From positions 46,916-110,915 of the forward strand of contig CAZNGS010000003.1 of assembly GCA_964572825.1 (NCBI GenBank): a stretch of DNA of 64,000 nt, in the 5' to 3' direction. Both the position numbers and the translations under genes were made by a program. Shown one piece after another: positions 1 to 7,879 of the stretch. The stretch comes from CAYVBE01 sp964572825. GTDB taxonomy: Bacteria; Planctomycetota; Brocadiia; SM23-32. The notes below the pieces were generated by a model. The model had not been told where the DNA came from. It searched no databases and saw only the letters and a program-made list of their open reading frames with translations. Within the stretch, counting starts at the first letter, position 1; every line of letters starts with the position of its first letter.

Positions 1-2
1 CG

Positions 3-518
3 GTGCTGCACAAGGCGGCCCGCCTCTGCGCGAACAGCGTGCGTCCCTACCTGGCGTATGGCCGGCTTTTCCTCAATGCCGGCGACCTGGAGCGGGCCGA
101 AGACGCCTTCGAAATGGCGAGAAAATCCACCGAGGGGGAAGCAAACGCAGCCGTCTGCCGGGGTCTGGCGACTGTCTACGAGCGCCGGGGCAACCTGCAG
201 AGGGCCTTTGAGGAATGGAAGCGGGGGCTGGCTGCTGAGCCGTCGGACTATGCCTGCCTCGAGGGGGCGGTGCGCACGGGTGCGGGACTGACCTTCTCCG
301 AGGAGTTGGAGGGTCTCTACCGGCGATTCCTCTCCCACAGGCCGGGCAACATCGCCGCGCTGACGGCGCTGGCAGAGCTGCTGGCAGAGACCGGACAGCG
401 AGAAGAGGCCGCCCGGCTCGCGGAACGGGTGCTCCTGCTGGCGCCGACCAATGACCGGGCCCGCCGGGTCTTGATGGAAGCCGACCCTTCAGCCGATCAA
501 AGAGCGGCGGGCGCCTGA
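3..518 (+). CDS. TPR-repeat protein, 5' end outside the window
   Basis: The reading frame is open from the window edge to a TGA at 516-518, so the true start probably lies upstream. The 171 visible residues are helical, with TPR-like pairs such as YGRLFLNAGDLERAEDAFEM, YERRGNLQRAFEEWKRGL and LAELLAETGQREEAARLAER. TPR arrays are protein-interaction scaffolds. No signal peptide or catalytic motif is visible in this part. It converges on fliS with a gap of one base, so the two genes share their 3' ends; whether it has a flagellar role cannot be told from this fragment. Confidence 0.6.
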   Translation: MLHKAARLCANSVRPYLAYGRLFLNAGDLERAEDAFEMARKSTEGEANAAVCRGLATVYERRGNLQRAFEEWKRGLAAEPSDYACLEGAVRTGAGLTFSEELEGLYRRFLSHRPGNIAALTALAELLAETGQREEAARLAERVLLLAPTNDRARRVLMEADPSADQRAAGA

Positions 519-519
519 G

Positions 520-933
520 CTATGCTTCCTGCCGGATGCCTTCCGAGGCGTGGCCGTCCGCGCCCGCCTGAACGCTCTCCACTACGCCTTCCCATGCCTC
601 GCGCAGCTCGTCCAGTATCCCGACGCAGGAATCGATCTTCTCGGCGGAGCGTTCGATGTTGGCCTCGTTCAGGGTCCGGTAGATGAAGTTGTAGATGGCC
701 CGCAGGTCATTGGCCATGTCGGGGGCGGCGTCCACGTTCAGGCAGTTGTTCAGCTCCGCCACGATGTCCTGCGCCTTGCCGATGTAGACGCCTTTGAGGG
801 CGTAGTCACCCTCCTGCAGTTTCTCTTCGGCTATCTTGAGGAACCTGATCGCCCCGTCGTAGAGCATCACTATGAGCTTGCCGCGCTGCTGGGTAGTGAC
901 GGCGTTTGTCAGGTAACGTTCGGATGCGTCCAT
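520..933 (-). CDS. fliS: FliS, flagellin export chaperone
   Basis: This 137-residue all-helical protein has the usual FliS length and its conserved N-terminal helix (LIVMLYDGAIRFLKIA, from about residue 20), followed by a KAQDIVAELNNCLN segment. FliS binds the C-terminal end of flagellin in the cytoplasm and delivers it to the export gate. It follows fliD by 33 bp on the minus strand, with a strong AGGAGG-type ribosome site just before the ATG, so it is probably co-transcribed with fliD. The pairing with fliD and fliC supports the call. Confidence 0.93.
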   Translation of the reverse strand: MDASERYLTNAVTTQQRGKLIVMLYDGAIRFLKIAEEKLQEGDYALKGVYIGKAQDIVAELNNCLNVDAAPDMANDLRAIYNFIYRTLNEANIERSAEKIDSCVGILDELREAWEGVVESVQAGADGHASEGIRQEA

Positions 934-966
934 GGGCCTGCCTCCTTTCCTCTGACAGGTTACGGG

Positions 967-3123
967 TTAGTTGTTGCTGCCCCAGGCCAGGTTGTCGGCC
1001 ATCTGCTGCGCCCAGTTCTGCTGCGCCTGCAGTTCCATCAGCAGTTGCTCCAGGCGGGCGTACTTGGCCACCAGCCTTTCTCTGAGTTGCTCGAGCCGGG
1101 CCTCTTCCTGCTCGATGCGATCGTCCAGGTTACTGACGACCTCCTCGTAACTCTCGTCGGCGTTGTGCAGCACGCCCTCCGTGGTGTCCAGGATTTCCTC
1201 CAGGATGTCCCCCACCCGGCCGGCGATGCCCTGGGTGACGCGGACGGTGGCGCTCTGCGTGGAGGAGACGCCGTCCCATTCGCATTCGACCCACAATCCC
1301 TCCTCGGGGTTGTCGGACGTGCCCACCAGGTAAGAGTCGCTGACCGTCGCGTCCCGATAGGTGGACTCGGTGGTCAGCTTCATGCGGCCCCCGGTCAGGT
1401 TGCCGCTCGCGTCGAAGTCCGCCTGCACGTCGTACTTGCCGGGGGTGGTCAGTTCGTCGCTGGCCTGGTGGAACTCCAGATAATCGCTGCTGGAGTATCC
1501 GCTGAAGCTATCGGCAAAGAGTTCGATCACGGCGTCGAAATCATCGGCCAATGCGGCATCCAGCACCGTTTCATCCACGCTGAGCGTGCCCAGGCTGGTC
1601 TCATCGCTGCTTCGCCCCACCGTCTGGATGCCCACCTGCCCCAGGTGGGTGTAGGTGTCCGTGCCGTCCTCGAACCCGGGGGCCAGGTTGATGATTATCT
1701 CGCGGAGCTGGGATTCGATCAGCTCCGCCGTGTAGTTGCCCAGCAGCGTGCCCGCCTCTTCGGTGTCGGCGTCGTAGTCGGTGTTGTTGTTCAGAAAGGT
1801 CTTGACCGAGTTATAGGTGGACACGAAGGCGTTTATCTTCTCTTTTACTCCCTCGGAGTCGTTATTGACCGTGACGGTGACGGTGGAGCCTGCAGTGGTG
1901 CCTTTCAGCGTGAGGGTCACGCCCTGGACGACGTTCGAGATAGTATTCGTGGTGCGCTCTATCCATCCGCTCGGCGGATAGCCGTCCACCCGTATCTGGG
2001 CGTTCTGAGCGGTCTGGTTCTCGGTGAAGTCCGTGTCCTCGAAGGTGAACTTGCGCCCTCCCTCCAGTTGGGTCACGTAGCCGTCGGAGGCATAGTCGTT
2101 GGAGAGGGTGCTCTCCAGGGTCAGCGTGTTGGCGGTCGTGTCCACGGCGGAGATGGTGGCCTCTTCGTAGTTGCTTCCGTCCGCGATGATGACCGTCTTG
2201 CCCACCTGGAAGTGTGAGGCGTCGGAGACGCTGACCTCTGAAGCCCCGGCACTGGCGCCGCTGGCCAGGCTGCTGCCTGTCCCCCGCGGCGTGGCGTAGG
2301 CGTTCTGGGCCGTGGTGAAGTCACCGCTCAGGGTGCTGCGGAGGTTGAGGGTGTCGGTGGCGATGGAGTCGATGATGTGGTATTCGGCGGAGGTGTCGTC
2401 ATCGTTGATGATAATTGCCTGATACTGTGCGAAGGGGGTGGCATCGTCCACGGTGACGGACGAGCTGCCGGAGGTGGCGTCTGCGGTCAGGGTGCCCCAG
2501 TCGCCCGCCAGTGTGGTGGAGCCGGCATCGATGGAGATGGTGTGGTCCGCGCCGGTGTCGTCGCCCCTCAGCACCAGGTGATGGGAGGTGGCTCCCTCGC
2601 CGCCGTCGTCCAGGATGGAGGCGGTCACGCCGGGATTATTGCTGTCGTTGTTGATCAGGTCCACCAGCTCCTGCAGGGTGGAGCCATCGGTGACGTGCAC
2701 AGTGACCGACTCGTCCCCGTAGGTGTAGGCGAACTGCAGGGTGCTTCCGCTGCCGTTGAGGACGGTCTCCTCGTCGTCCACCCCGGAGTGGATCTCCACT
2801 TCGGCGTCGGCGAGCTGGTTGACCAGAACCTGGTACTCGCCGGGCGCGGCGGAGCCGGAGACGGAGACGCCGACTGTGTCGTCGTCGCTGCTGTCGGCGA
2901 CGCGGGAGGCCAGTTCGGCGGCCGAGTCCATGTCCTCGCACACGTCCTGGAGGTCAACCAGGTGAGTGCGCAGCTGATCGAAGGCGGAGAGCGTGGCCTC
3001 GTAGGAGCTTTTCCAGTTCTCGATGGGTTCGATTACCTGCCGGCGCCGCGCCTGGACCTCGTAGTCGATCAGGGCGCTCCAGTCGATGCCCGTTTCCACG
3101 CCGGAGAAGTTGATGGACCCCAT
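967..3123 (-). CDS. fliD: FliD, filament cap (hook-associated protein 2)
   Basis: The 718-residue protein has the FliD layout: a conserved N-terminus (MGSINFSGVETGIDWSALID), a variable outer region, the central ENQTAQNAQIRVDGYPPSG segment with TNTISNVVQGVTLTLKG, and a C-terminal coiled coil (about residues 670-710). FliD forms the cap under which flagellin polymerises. It is longer than a typical 450-550 residue FliD. Residues about 216-280 and 289-354 are two copies of one beta-rich module (SSVTVDDATPF / SEVSVSDASHF, then LNLRSTLSGDF / LTLESTLSNDY), probably surface-exposed domains. An AGGAT ribosome site precedes the ATG. It lies between fliC and fliS. Confidence 0.93.
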   Translation of the reverse strand: MGSINFSGVETGIDWSALIDYEVQARRRQVIEPIENWKSSYEATLSAFDQLRTHLVDLQDVCEDMDSAAELASRVADSSDDDTVGVSVSGSAAPGEYQVLVNQLADAEVEIHSGVDDEETVLNGSGSTLQFAYTYGDESVTVHVTDGSTLQELVDLINNDSNNPGVTASILDDGGEGATSHHLVLRGDDTGADHTISIDAGSTTLAGDWGTLTADATSGSSSVTVDDATPFAQYQAIIINDDDTSAEYHIIDSIATDTLNLRSTLSGDFTTAQNAYATPRGTGSSLASGASAGASEVSVSDASHFQVGKTVIIADGSNYEEATISAVDTTANTLTLESTLSNDYASDGYVTQLEGGRKFTFEDTDFTENQTAQNAQIRVDGYPPSGWIERTTNTISNVVQGVTLTLKGTTAGSTVTVTVNNDSEGVKEKINAFVSTYNSVKTFLNNNTDYDADTEEAGTLLGNYTAELIESQLREIIINLAPGFEDGTDTYTHLGQVGIQTVGRSSDETSLGTLSVDETVLDAALADDFDAVIELFADSFSGYSSSDYLEFHQASDELTTPGKYDVQADFDASGNLTGGRMKLTTESTYRDATVSDSYLVGTSDNPEEGLWVECEWDGVSSTQSATVRVTQGIAGRVGDILEEILDTTEGVLHNADESYEEVVSNLDDRIEQEEARLEQLRERLVAKYARLEQLLMELQAQQNWAQQMADNLAWGSNN

Positions 3124-3144
3124 TCGGAAAATCCTTTCGTGTGC

Positions 3145-3161
3145 CGGGAAACGTTTTCCGC
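3145..3161. promoter_or_regulatory. CGGAAA-type inverted repeat in the fliD leader
   Basis: CGGGAAA-cgt-TTTCCGC is a 7-3-7 inverted repeat with one mismatch, 22 bp upstream of the fliD start. It has the same half-sites and spacing as the one at 15115-15131. No clear -24/-12 or sigma-28 box was found in the fliC-fliD gap. It may be a regulator site or an mRNA hairpin; the function is inferred only from recurrence. Confidence 0.35.
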
Positions 3162-3278
3162 TGCATCGTGGGAGCCGTTCAGGGCCGTATCAGGCGGCGA
3201 GGGGCCTCCTGGTGGTCCTGCGGCGTCCCGGTGTGGCTCATCCGGCATGGTAGGCGCAAGGCGCATGCCGGTGACATG

Positions 3279-3310
3279 AAAATGGCCCTCCCGCGTGAAG
3301 CAGGAAGGCC
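3279..3310 (-). terminator. Rho-independent terminator after fliC
   Basis: On the minus strand, 26 bases after the flagellin stop codon, an 11-bp stem (GGCCTTCCTGC paired with GCGGGAGGGCC, two G-U pairs) closes a 5-base loop and is followed by ATTTT. This fits an intrinsic terminator that would separate abundant fliC transcription from fliD. Confidence 0.75.
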
Positions 3311-3335
3311 ACCCTCACGTCAACTCCGCAGGGGC

Positions 3336-4169
3336 TCAGCCGCCCAGAAGCGTCAGGGCCATCTGCGGGATGGCGTTGGCCTGCACGAGCATGGCCACGC
3401 CGGCCTGAGCCAGAACCTGGTTCCGCGTCAAGGAGGCCATCTCCCATGCGACGTCAACGTCGGAGATCTGGGACTCGGCCGCCTGGATGTTCTCCCTCTG
3501 GATTTCCAGGTTGGCCACCGTGTTCTCCAGCCGGTTGATCATCGCACCGAAGTGGGCGCGGGCAGTGTCCTTGCTGTTGATCGCGGAGTCGAGAGTCCCC
3601 AGGGCAGCCTGCGCGCTGGCCTGGCTGGCGATGCTGAGGCTGTCGACGTTCAGCCCCGCGCTGTCGGTCGTCAGGTCCTGCTTGGTGATGGAGTAGTAAT
3701 CCTCGGCGGAGCTGTTGCCCGTGCCGAAGTGGATCTGGATGGTTCCGCTGCTGTTCAGACCCTTGATGGCGTTGAAGTCTGTGGCTTCGGCGATGCGTCC
3801 GATCTCGTCCCGCATCTTGCCGAACTCATCGTTCATCAGGCTGCGCTGGGTGCTGCTGTAGGTGCCGGTGGCAGCCTGCAGGGCCAGCTCTTTCATTCGA
3901 ATGAGCTTCTCGTCGATGACCTGCGCCGCGCCGTCGAACGTCTGGAGCATCGAAATGGCGTCGCTGGCGTTGCGCACGCCCTGACCCAGGGCGGCGACGT
4001 CGGAACGCATCAGCTCCCGCACCGCCAGGCCTGCCGCGTCGTCGTCCGCGCTGTTGATCCGCAGACCGCTGGAGAGCGCGTTGACCGACTCGGACAGCTT
4101 CCTGTAGGTCACCGAAAGGTTCCTGTGAGCCATCTGGGCGGCCATGTTGTGGTTTATGACCAGCGCCAT
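3336..4169 (-). CDS. fliC: Flagellin FliC
   Basis: The 277-residue protein consists almost only of the conserved flagellin ends. The N-terminal D0/D1 helices include HRNLSVTYRKLSESVNALSS, GLRINSADDDAAGLAVRELM and ISMLQTFDGAAQVIDEKLIR. The C-terminal helix includes MASLTRNQVLAQAGVAMLVQ. The variable outer region is only about 60-70 residues. It polymerises into the filament outside the cell. GGGAGGA lies just before the ATG. A sigma-28 promoter about 119 bp upstream and a terminator downstream make it a single-gene unit. It is the only flagellin in the window. Confidence 0.95.
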   Translation of the reverse strand: MALVINHNMAAQMAHRNLSVTYRKLSESVNALSSGLRINSADDDAAGLAVRELMRSDVAALGQGVRNASDAISMLQTFDGAAQVIDEKLIRMKELALQAATGTYSSTQRSLMNDEFGKMRDEIGRIAEATDFNAIKGLNSSGTIQIHFGTGNSSAEDYYSITKQDLTTDSAGLNVDSLSIASQASAQAALGTLDSAINSKDTARAHFGAMINRLENTVANLEIQRENIQAAESQISDVDVAWEMASLTRNQVLAQAGVAMLVQANAIPQMALTLLGG

Positions 4170-4287
4170 GACACAATCCTCCCAACAAAATTACACTGGA
4201 CGCAGAAACAATCTGCCCGCGGCAGGGCGAGTGACGACCCGTCCTCCGCGCCGAACGAGGTTCCGACTCGAGCCTCCTCTACTTACA

Positions 4288-4314
4288 TTGTCGGAAGATT
4301 CGGCGCAGACTTTA
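4288..4314 (-). promoter_or_regulatory. Sigma-28 (FliA) promoter of flagellin
   Basis: The minus strand reads TAAAGTCT, 11 bases, TCCGACAA. Compared with the enterobacterial sigma-28 consensus TAAAGTTT-N11-GCCGATAA, this is 7/8 and 6/8 with the exact spacing. It predicts a leader of roughly 110 nt before the fliC ATG. The fliA gene at 33388 supplies the matching sigma factor. Confidence 0.82.
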
Positions 4315-4351
4315 GGCCTTTTGGGAGAATTCGTCGAAAAAACGGGAAGAA

Positions 4352-5719
4352 TCAGTCAGCGGGCTCCAGGCCGTAGCGCTTGATCTTCTGCCACAGCGTG
4401 GTCCGGTTGATCCCCAGGATGTCGGCCGACCTGGTCTTCTGCCACCCCGTCTCGTCCAGCACTTTTTGGATCAGGCGCTTCTCCACGCTCTCCAGTGACT
4501 CCAGACGGGGCTCTATGCAGGGGGGAGGTTCCTGCGGGCGGGCACAGGAGGAAATGATCAGGTTGTCCGCCTCGATGCTGTGCCCGGACCCCAGGATGAC
4601 TGCCCGCTCGATGACGTTGCGCAGCTCGCGGACGTTGCCGGGCCAGTGATACTCCTGCAGGCGGTCCAGGGCTCCCGGCGTGAAGCCGGCAAAGTGCTTG
4701 TTGCAGCTTCCCGATAGCTTCTCCAGGAAGTAGCTGCCCAGCACCGGAATGTCCTCCGGTCTCTCCCGCAGGGGAGGGACGCGGATGGTGAACACGTCCA
4801 GGCGGTAGAACAGGTCCCTGCGGAATTCACCTTCCTCCACCATCTTCCACAGGGCTTGATTGGTGGAGGCGATCACGCGGCAGGCCGTGTGGACGTTTTC
4901 GGTGCTGCCCACGCGCTTGAAGGACTTCTCCTCCAGCACGCGCAGGAGCTTGGCCTGGAGCTTCCGTGGCATCTCCCCCACTTCGTCCAGAAAGATGGCG
5001 CCCCCGTGGGCCGCTTCGAACAGGCCCTCCCGCGCCTGGGTGGCGCCCGTGAAGGCCCCCTTCTCATGGCCGAACAGCTCGGCCTCCAGCAGGGATTCGC
5101 TCAGCGCGGCGCAGTTGACGTCCACGAACCGACCGCCCTCCCCGTGGTCGGAGAACTCGAAAATCGCCCGCGCCACCACCTCCTTCCCCGTGCCGCTCTC
5201 CCCCTGGATCAGCACGGTGCTGCGGTCGGAACGGCTGACCATCTGGACCTGGCGGTAGATCTGCTTGATGGCGTCGCTGATACCCACCAGGCTCCAGTCC
5301 GGCGTCTCCACGCGGACGCCGTCCTCGTCCACCCGGCGCAGGTGGTGGCGGCAGGTGTTCGGGCCGACCGCCTGCTCCACGGCCCGCCCCACGTCGTCGA
5401 TGCTGAAGGGCTTCTCGATGAACTGGCAGGCGCCCATCCTGGTGGCGCGCACGGCCTTCTCCACGTCCGCGTGGCCGCTGATGACGATCACGGCCGTGGC
5501 GCTGTTGAACTTCTGCGCCTCCTCGATCAGGTAAAACCCGTCCTTGCCGGGCATCTTCAGGTCCACCAGCAGGACGTCCGGCACGTACTGCCGCAGTTTC
5601 TGCAGCCCCTCCTCCGCATCGCACGCCGTGTGGGTCCTGTATCCCTGATCTTTGAAGAAAGTCTGGATGCTGGTGCGAACCGATTCCTCGTCGTCCACCA
5701 GAAGCACGGTGAAGGCCAT
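4352..5719 (-). CDS. NtrC-type sigma-54 response regulator
   Basis: The 455 residues form three domains. The receiver domain is about 1-120, with phospho-acceptor D53 in LLVDLKMPGKDG and K103. The AAA+ sigma-54 activation domain is about 145-380, with Walker A GESGTGKE at 173-180 and the sigma-54-contacting GAFTGA at 221-226. A Fis-type helix-turn-helix lies at the end (TRSADILGINRTTLWQKIKR). It would act on sigma-54 promoters when phosphorylated. No kinase adjoins it directly; the kinase at 6896 is the nearest candidate partner. The start at 5719 was chosen because the receiver begins at once (MAFTVLLVDDEE); 5740 and 5746 are in-frame alternatives and no ribosome site is decisive. Its targets are unknown. 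Confidence 0.9.
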   Translation of the reverse strand: MAFTVLLVDDEESVRTSIQTFFKDQGYRTHTACDAEEGLQKLRQYVPDVLLVDLKMPGKDGFYLIEEAQKFNSATAVIVISGHADVEKAVRATRMGACQFIEKPFSIDDVGRAVEQAVGPNTCRHHLRRVDEDGVRVETPDWSLVGISDAIKQIYRQVQMVSRSDRSTVLIQGESGTGKEVVARAIFEFSDHGEGGRFVDVNCAALSESLLEAELFGHEKGAFTGATQAREGLFEAAHGGAIFLDEVGEMPRKLQAKLLRVLEEKSFKRVGSTENVHTACRVIASTNQALWKMVEEGEFRRDLFYRLDVFTIRVPPLRERPEDIPVLGSYFLEKLSGSCNKHFAGFTPGALDRLQEYHWPGNVRELRNVIERAVILGSGHSIEADNLIISSCARPQEPPPCIEPRLESLESVEKRLIQKVLDETGWQKTRSADILGINRTTLWQKIKRYGLEPAD

Positions 5720-5903
5720 GATCTCTGTCTCGACAGCCATTGGCACGGTCAGGTTTGTGGCTCAGGCTCATAATGGTAGGACAATGCCGAGGGCGATGTC
5801 AATCCGCCTCGCTGGCCCGCAAGGGCCATTCAAAACTCCGACGTTCTCCACAGGCGAGGGCGCCCGTGCTACAAGGTGCTCGTAGGGCGCGGGCGGTAGT
5901 GCG

Positions 5904-5919
5904 GTTTCCGCCCGAAAAA
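5904..5919. promoter_or_regulatory. Candidate activator site upstream of flgM
   Basis: GTTTCCG-cc-CGAAAAA is nearly the same as CTTTCCG-cc-CGGAAAA at 15172-15187 upstream of flgB. It lies about 70 bp before the -24 box of the flgM sigma-54 promoter, a normal distance for an enhancer-binding protein. Confidence 0.4.
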
Positions 5920-5930
5920 CCCGGTTTCCC

Positions 5931-5957
5931 TAATGTGAAGCGGCATGTTTCCGATAA
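5931..5957 (+). promoter_or_regulatory. Sigma-28-like promoter upstream of flgM
   Basis: TAATGTGA, 11 bases, TCCGATAA: the -10 matches the sigma-28 consensus at 7/8 and the -35 at 5/8, with exact spacing. A sigma-28 promoter for flgM would form the usual feedback loop in which FliA drives synthesis of its own antagonist. Confidence 0.55.
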
Positions 5958-5988
5958 CAATAATAGAGGGCGAGATTACTGCGCCTTT

Positions 5989-6004
5989 TGGCACGGTTTT
6001 GGCT
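5989..6004 (+). promoter_or_regulatory. Sigma-54 promoter of flgM
   Basis: TGGCAC-GGTTT-TGGCT keeps the invariant GG and GC with correct spacing; only one base of the TTGC box differs. The predicted start near 6015 leaves a leader of about 23 nt containing the GGAGGGGAGG ribosome site of the gene at 6038. Confidence 0.6.
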
Positions 6005-6037
6005 GGCTATGCCGCCGGAGGGGAGGCAAGCTGCATC

Positions 6038-6328
6038 ATGATCGATGAGATTACAGGACCGAGCCACAGAGACCTGGAGCGGCCCGGCCGAGCCGACAAG
6101 GCCAGGGGCCCCTCCGCCACAGGCGACGGCGCCGGCTGCGAGCCGACCGAGCCGCCGTCCATCGAGGTGTCCAGCGAGCTGAAACAGCTCATCGAACGCG
6201 TCAAGAGCGCCCAGACGTACCGCAAGGAGGTGGTGCACAGGGTGCTGGAGAGGCTGCAGAAAGGCGAGTTGATCACCTCGGAGAGCGTTCGCGAAGCGGC
6301 GGAGACGATCCTGCGAGAAGGGCTCTGA
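6038..6328 (+). CDS. flgM: FlgM-like anti-sigma-28 factor
   Basis: This small protein (96 residues) has a short acidic, disordered N-terminal half and a helical C-terminal half (SELKQLIERVKSAQTYRKEV, then LERLQKGELITSESVREAAE and a final TILREG). This resembles the FlgM sigma-binding region, in which short helices are followed by a G-x-x-x-[ST]-like turn and a last helix ending in [IL]L. FlgM holds FliA inactive until the hook is finished and is then exported. The ATG at 6038 is preferred over 5945 because it follows GGAGGGGAGG and because 5945 lies inside the -10 of a promoter. Tandem sigma-28 and sigma-54 promoters support the identity. Similarity is modest, so it is FlgM-like. Confidence 0.6.
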   Translation: MIDEITGPSHRDLERPGRADKARGPSATGDGAGCEPTEPPSIEVSSELKQLIERVKSAQTYRKEVVHRVLERLQKGELITSESVREAAETILREGL

Positions 6329-6519
6329 TGGTGCGGCAGCGCAAATTCCTGGGCGTGTTGTTCGAGTGCTGCGGGGCCTACGCGCGCATCTACAAGAACA
6401 AGGCGGGCGACGTCTACGAAGGCAGATGTCCCCGGTGCGGGCGCAGGGTCCGAGTGCGCATCGACCCGCAGGGCGTCCGGGAGCGATTCTTCGTCGCGCG
6501 CCCCATCAGGATGCCCTGA
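6328..6519 (+). CDS. Small zinc-ribbon-like protein coupled to flgM
   Basis: The 63-residue basic protein has a pair of cysteines near the N-terminus (FECCGAYARIY) and a knuckle CPRCGRRV in the middle, compatible with one bound zinc. Its ATG overlaps the flgM stop (TGATG), so the two are probably translationally coupled. No function is known to me. The position next to an anti-sigma factor suggests a regulatory or chaperone role, but that is inference. Confidence 0.65.
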   Translation: MVRQRKFLGVLFECCGAYARIYKNKAGDVYEGRCPRCGRRVRVRIDPQGVRERFFVARPIRMP

Positions 6520-6735
6520 TACACACGCCAGCGGCCGCCCCGGGTCGGCGGTGATGCCGGTCCGGGGGCGATGCATCTGGCAACATGCGTTGGATATCGA
6601 AACGTCGCGCGGCGACCTCCCCGCGGCGGGCGGTGATTCTGCGTCTTTTTTTTGCGCCCCTTTTTTCCGGGTTCTCCTTCCATCTCTCACCCCGGTGCGC
6701 GCTCGCGCGCCCTTCGTGCAGGCCCTCTGAAGCGT
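6520..6735. other. Gene-free stretch with T-rich tracts before a sigma-54 promoter
   Basis: No convincing coding sequence is visible. A small perfect hairpin (GTCGC-gcg-GCGAC) lies at 6604-6616, with runs of eight and six T residues at 6646-6653 and 6661-6666. TTTTTTCCGG at 6661-6670 resembles a half-site of the CGGAAA motif seen upstream of other sigma-54 promoters. The T-runs are not next to the hairpin, so this is not a convincing terminator. Confidence 0.4.
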
Positions 6736-6751
6736 TGGCAGAGTATTTGCT
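6736..6751 (+). promoter_or_regulatory. Sigma-54 promoter of the signalling operon
   Basis: TGGCAG-AGTAT-TTGCT has the invariant GG and GC and matches the -24/-12 consensus at nearly every position. It predicts transcription from about 6762 into the kinase gene at 6896, leaving a leader of about 130 nt, longer than for the other sigma-54 operons here. Confidence 0.8.
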
Positions 6752-6895
6752 GCTAATCTCTGGGTCGTGCCCCGCGGTGTGCCTCCGTCGGGCCGGCCGG
6801 CATCCGGATGCGGGCGTTGAAACTCGCTTGCCGAGGGCATTAGTTTGAACCGCCGCGCTTCAACAAAACGGCTCTTCAGAGAAGGTGTTGCTCAC

Positions 6896-7879
6896 ATGCA
6901 GGACATCGAAGAAGTTGCACGGCGGATGCTGACGGAACTGAGGGAAGAACGCAGCCGCATCGTGGAGACCGAACAGGCGGTTTCCGCCGCCGAAGAAACG
7001 GTCACCCGGCTGGGGGCCGCCCTGCCGCAAGACCTCACCGAACGACAGGGCGAGACGGGCGCCCTGCTGGCTGAGCTGCGGGGCAGCATCGAGGATCTGC
7101 GGCACAACTGCGTATCGTCGTGGGCGCAGACGGTGCGCCGCTGGGGACGGATGCTCAACGACCTGCAGAGCCGTCTGGCGAGGGTCGAGAGCCTGGCGAA
7201 GCTCGGTGAGCTGTCGGCATCCGTGGCGCACGAGATACGCAATCCCCTCTGCGGCATGATGCTGTCCGTGGAGGTTCTGCGCACGAAGATGGACGCCGGC
7301 GACTCCCGGATGACGCTGCTGCAGAACCTGCATCGGGACGCGGAGAAGATGGAGAAGGTGGTCCAGAACCTGCTGCACTTCGCCCGCCGCTACCAGCCCA
7401 GGCTGGTTCCCTGCGAGATGGAGGAGTTGGTGCGCAAGACGGCCGACTCCATCTCGGCCCATCTGCGCAATAAGCAGATCGAGGTCCGGATCGTCCGTTC
7501 CTCCGGCGAGACCGAGGCCGAGGTGGATCCAGACCTGATGCAGCAGGTCTTCCGAAACGTCCTGCTGAACTCGGTAGATGCCTCCCCGCCGGAAAGCCTC
7601 ATCGACGTGGAAATCGCCGTGAACCAGCGGGAGGACGAAGCCGCCGTGGTGTTCACCGACCCGGGCGAGGGGATGGATAGCGACCGTCTGGAGCGCATCT
7701 TCGATCCCTTCTTCACCTCCAAGCACAACGGGGTGGGGCTCGGCCTCTCGGTGACCAGGAAAATCGTGGACGCGCACGGCGGCCGCATCGAAGTCAGCAG
7801 CCAACCCGGCCAGGGCACGACATTTGCAATCCTCTTTCCCGCCAGAGCAGCACAGCAAACAGAGAAGGTGGCTGCATGA
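6896..7879 (+). CDS. Histidine kinase, soluble, NtrB/AtoS-like
   Basis: The 327-residue protein lacks membrane segments and a PAS domain. Residues 1-95 are coiled coil. The HisKA box follows (ELSASVAHEIRNP, phospho-acceptor H112) and then the ATPase domain: N box VFRNVLLNSVDAS, G1 DPGEGM, F box FDPFFTSK, G2 GVGLGLSVTRKI. It should autophosphorylate and pass phosphate to a receiver, probably the protein encoded at 7876 or one of the sigma-54 activators. The ATG at 6896 follows AGAAGG with good spacing; an in-frame TTG at 6845 lacks a ribosome site. It overlaps the next gene by 4 bp and opens an eight-gene operon. Confidence 0.92.
   Translation: MQDIEEVARRMLTELREERSRIVETEQAVSAAEETVTRLGAALPQDLTERQGETGALLAELRGSIEDLRHNCVSSWAQTVRRWGRMLNDLQSRLARVESLAKLGELSASVAHEIRNPLCGMMLSVEVLRTKMDAGDSRMTLLQNLHRDAEKMEKVVQNLLHFARRYQPRLVPCEMEELVRKTADSISAHLRNKQIEVRIVRSSGETEAEVDPDLMQQVFRNVLLNSVDASPPESLIDVEIAVNQREDEAAVVFTDPGEGMDSDRLERIFDPFFTSKHNGVGLGLSVTRKIVDAHGGRIEVSSQPGQGTTFAILFPARAAQQTEKVAA

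Noticed and set aside
550..2217. Long open frame antisense to fliS and fliD
   Set aside because: It is the complement of two clearly real genes and has the low-complexity composition of a GC-rich shadow frame.
5945..6037. Upstream ATG at 5945 as the start of the FlgM-like gene
   Set aside because: It lies inside the -10 of a sigma-28-like promoter and before the sigma-54 start, and it lacks a ribosome site; ATG 6038 follows GGAGGGGAGG.
6604..6666. Hairpin plus T-runs as a terminator after the zinc-ribbon gene
   Set aside because: The hairpin and the T-runs are about 30 bases apart, so the elements do not form an intrinsic terminator.
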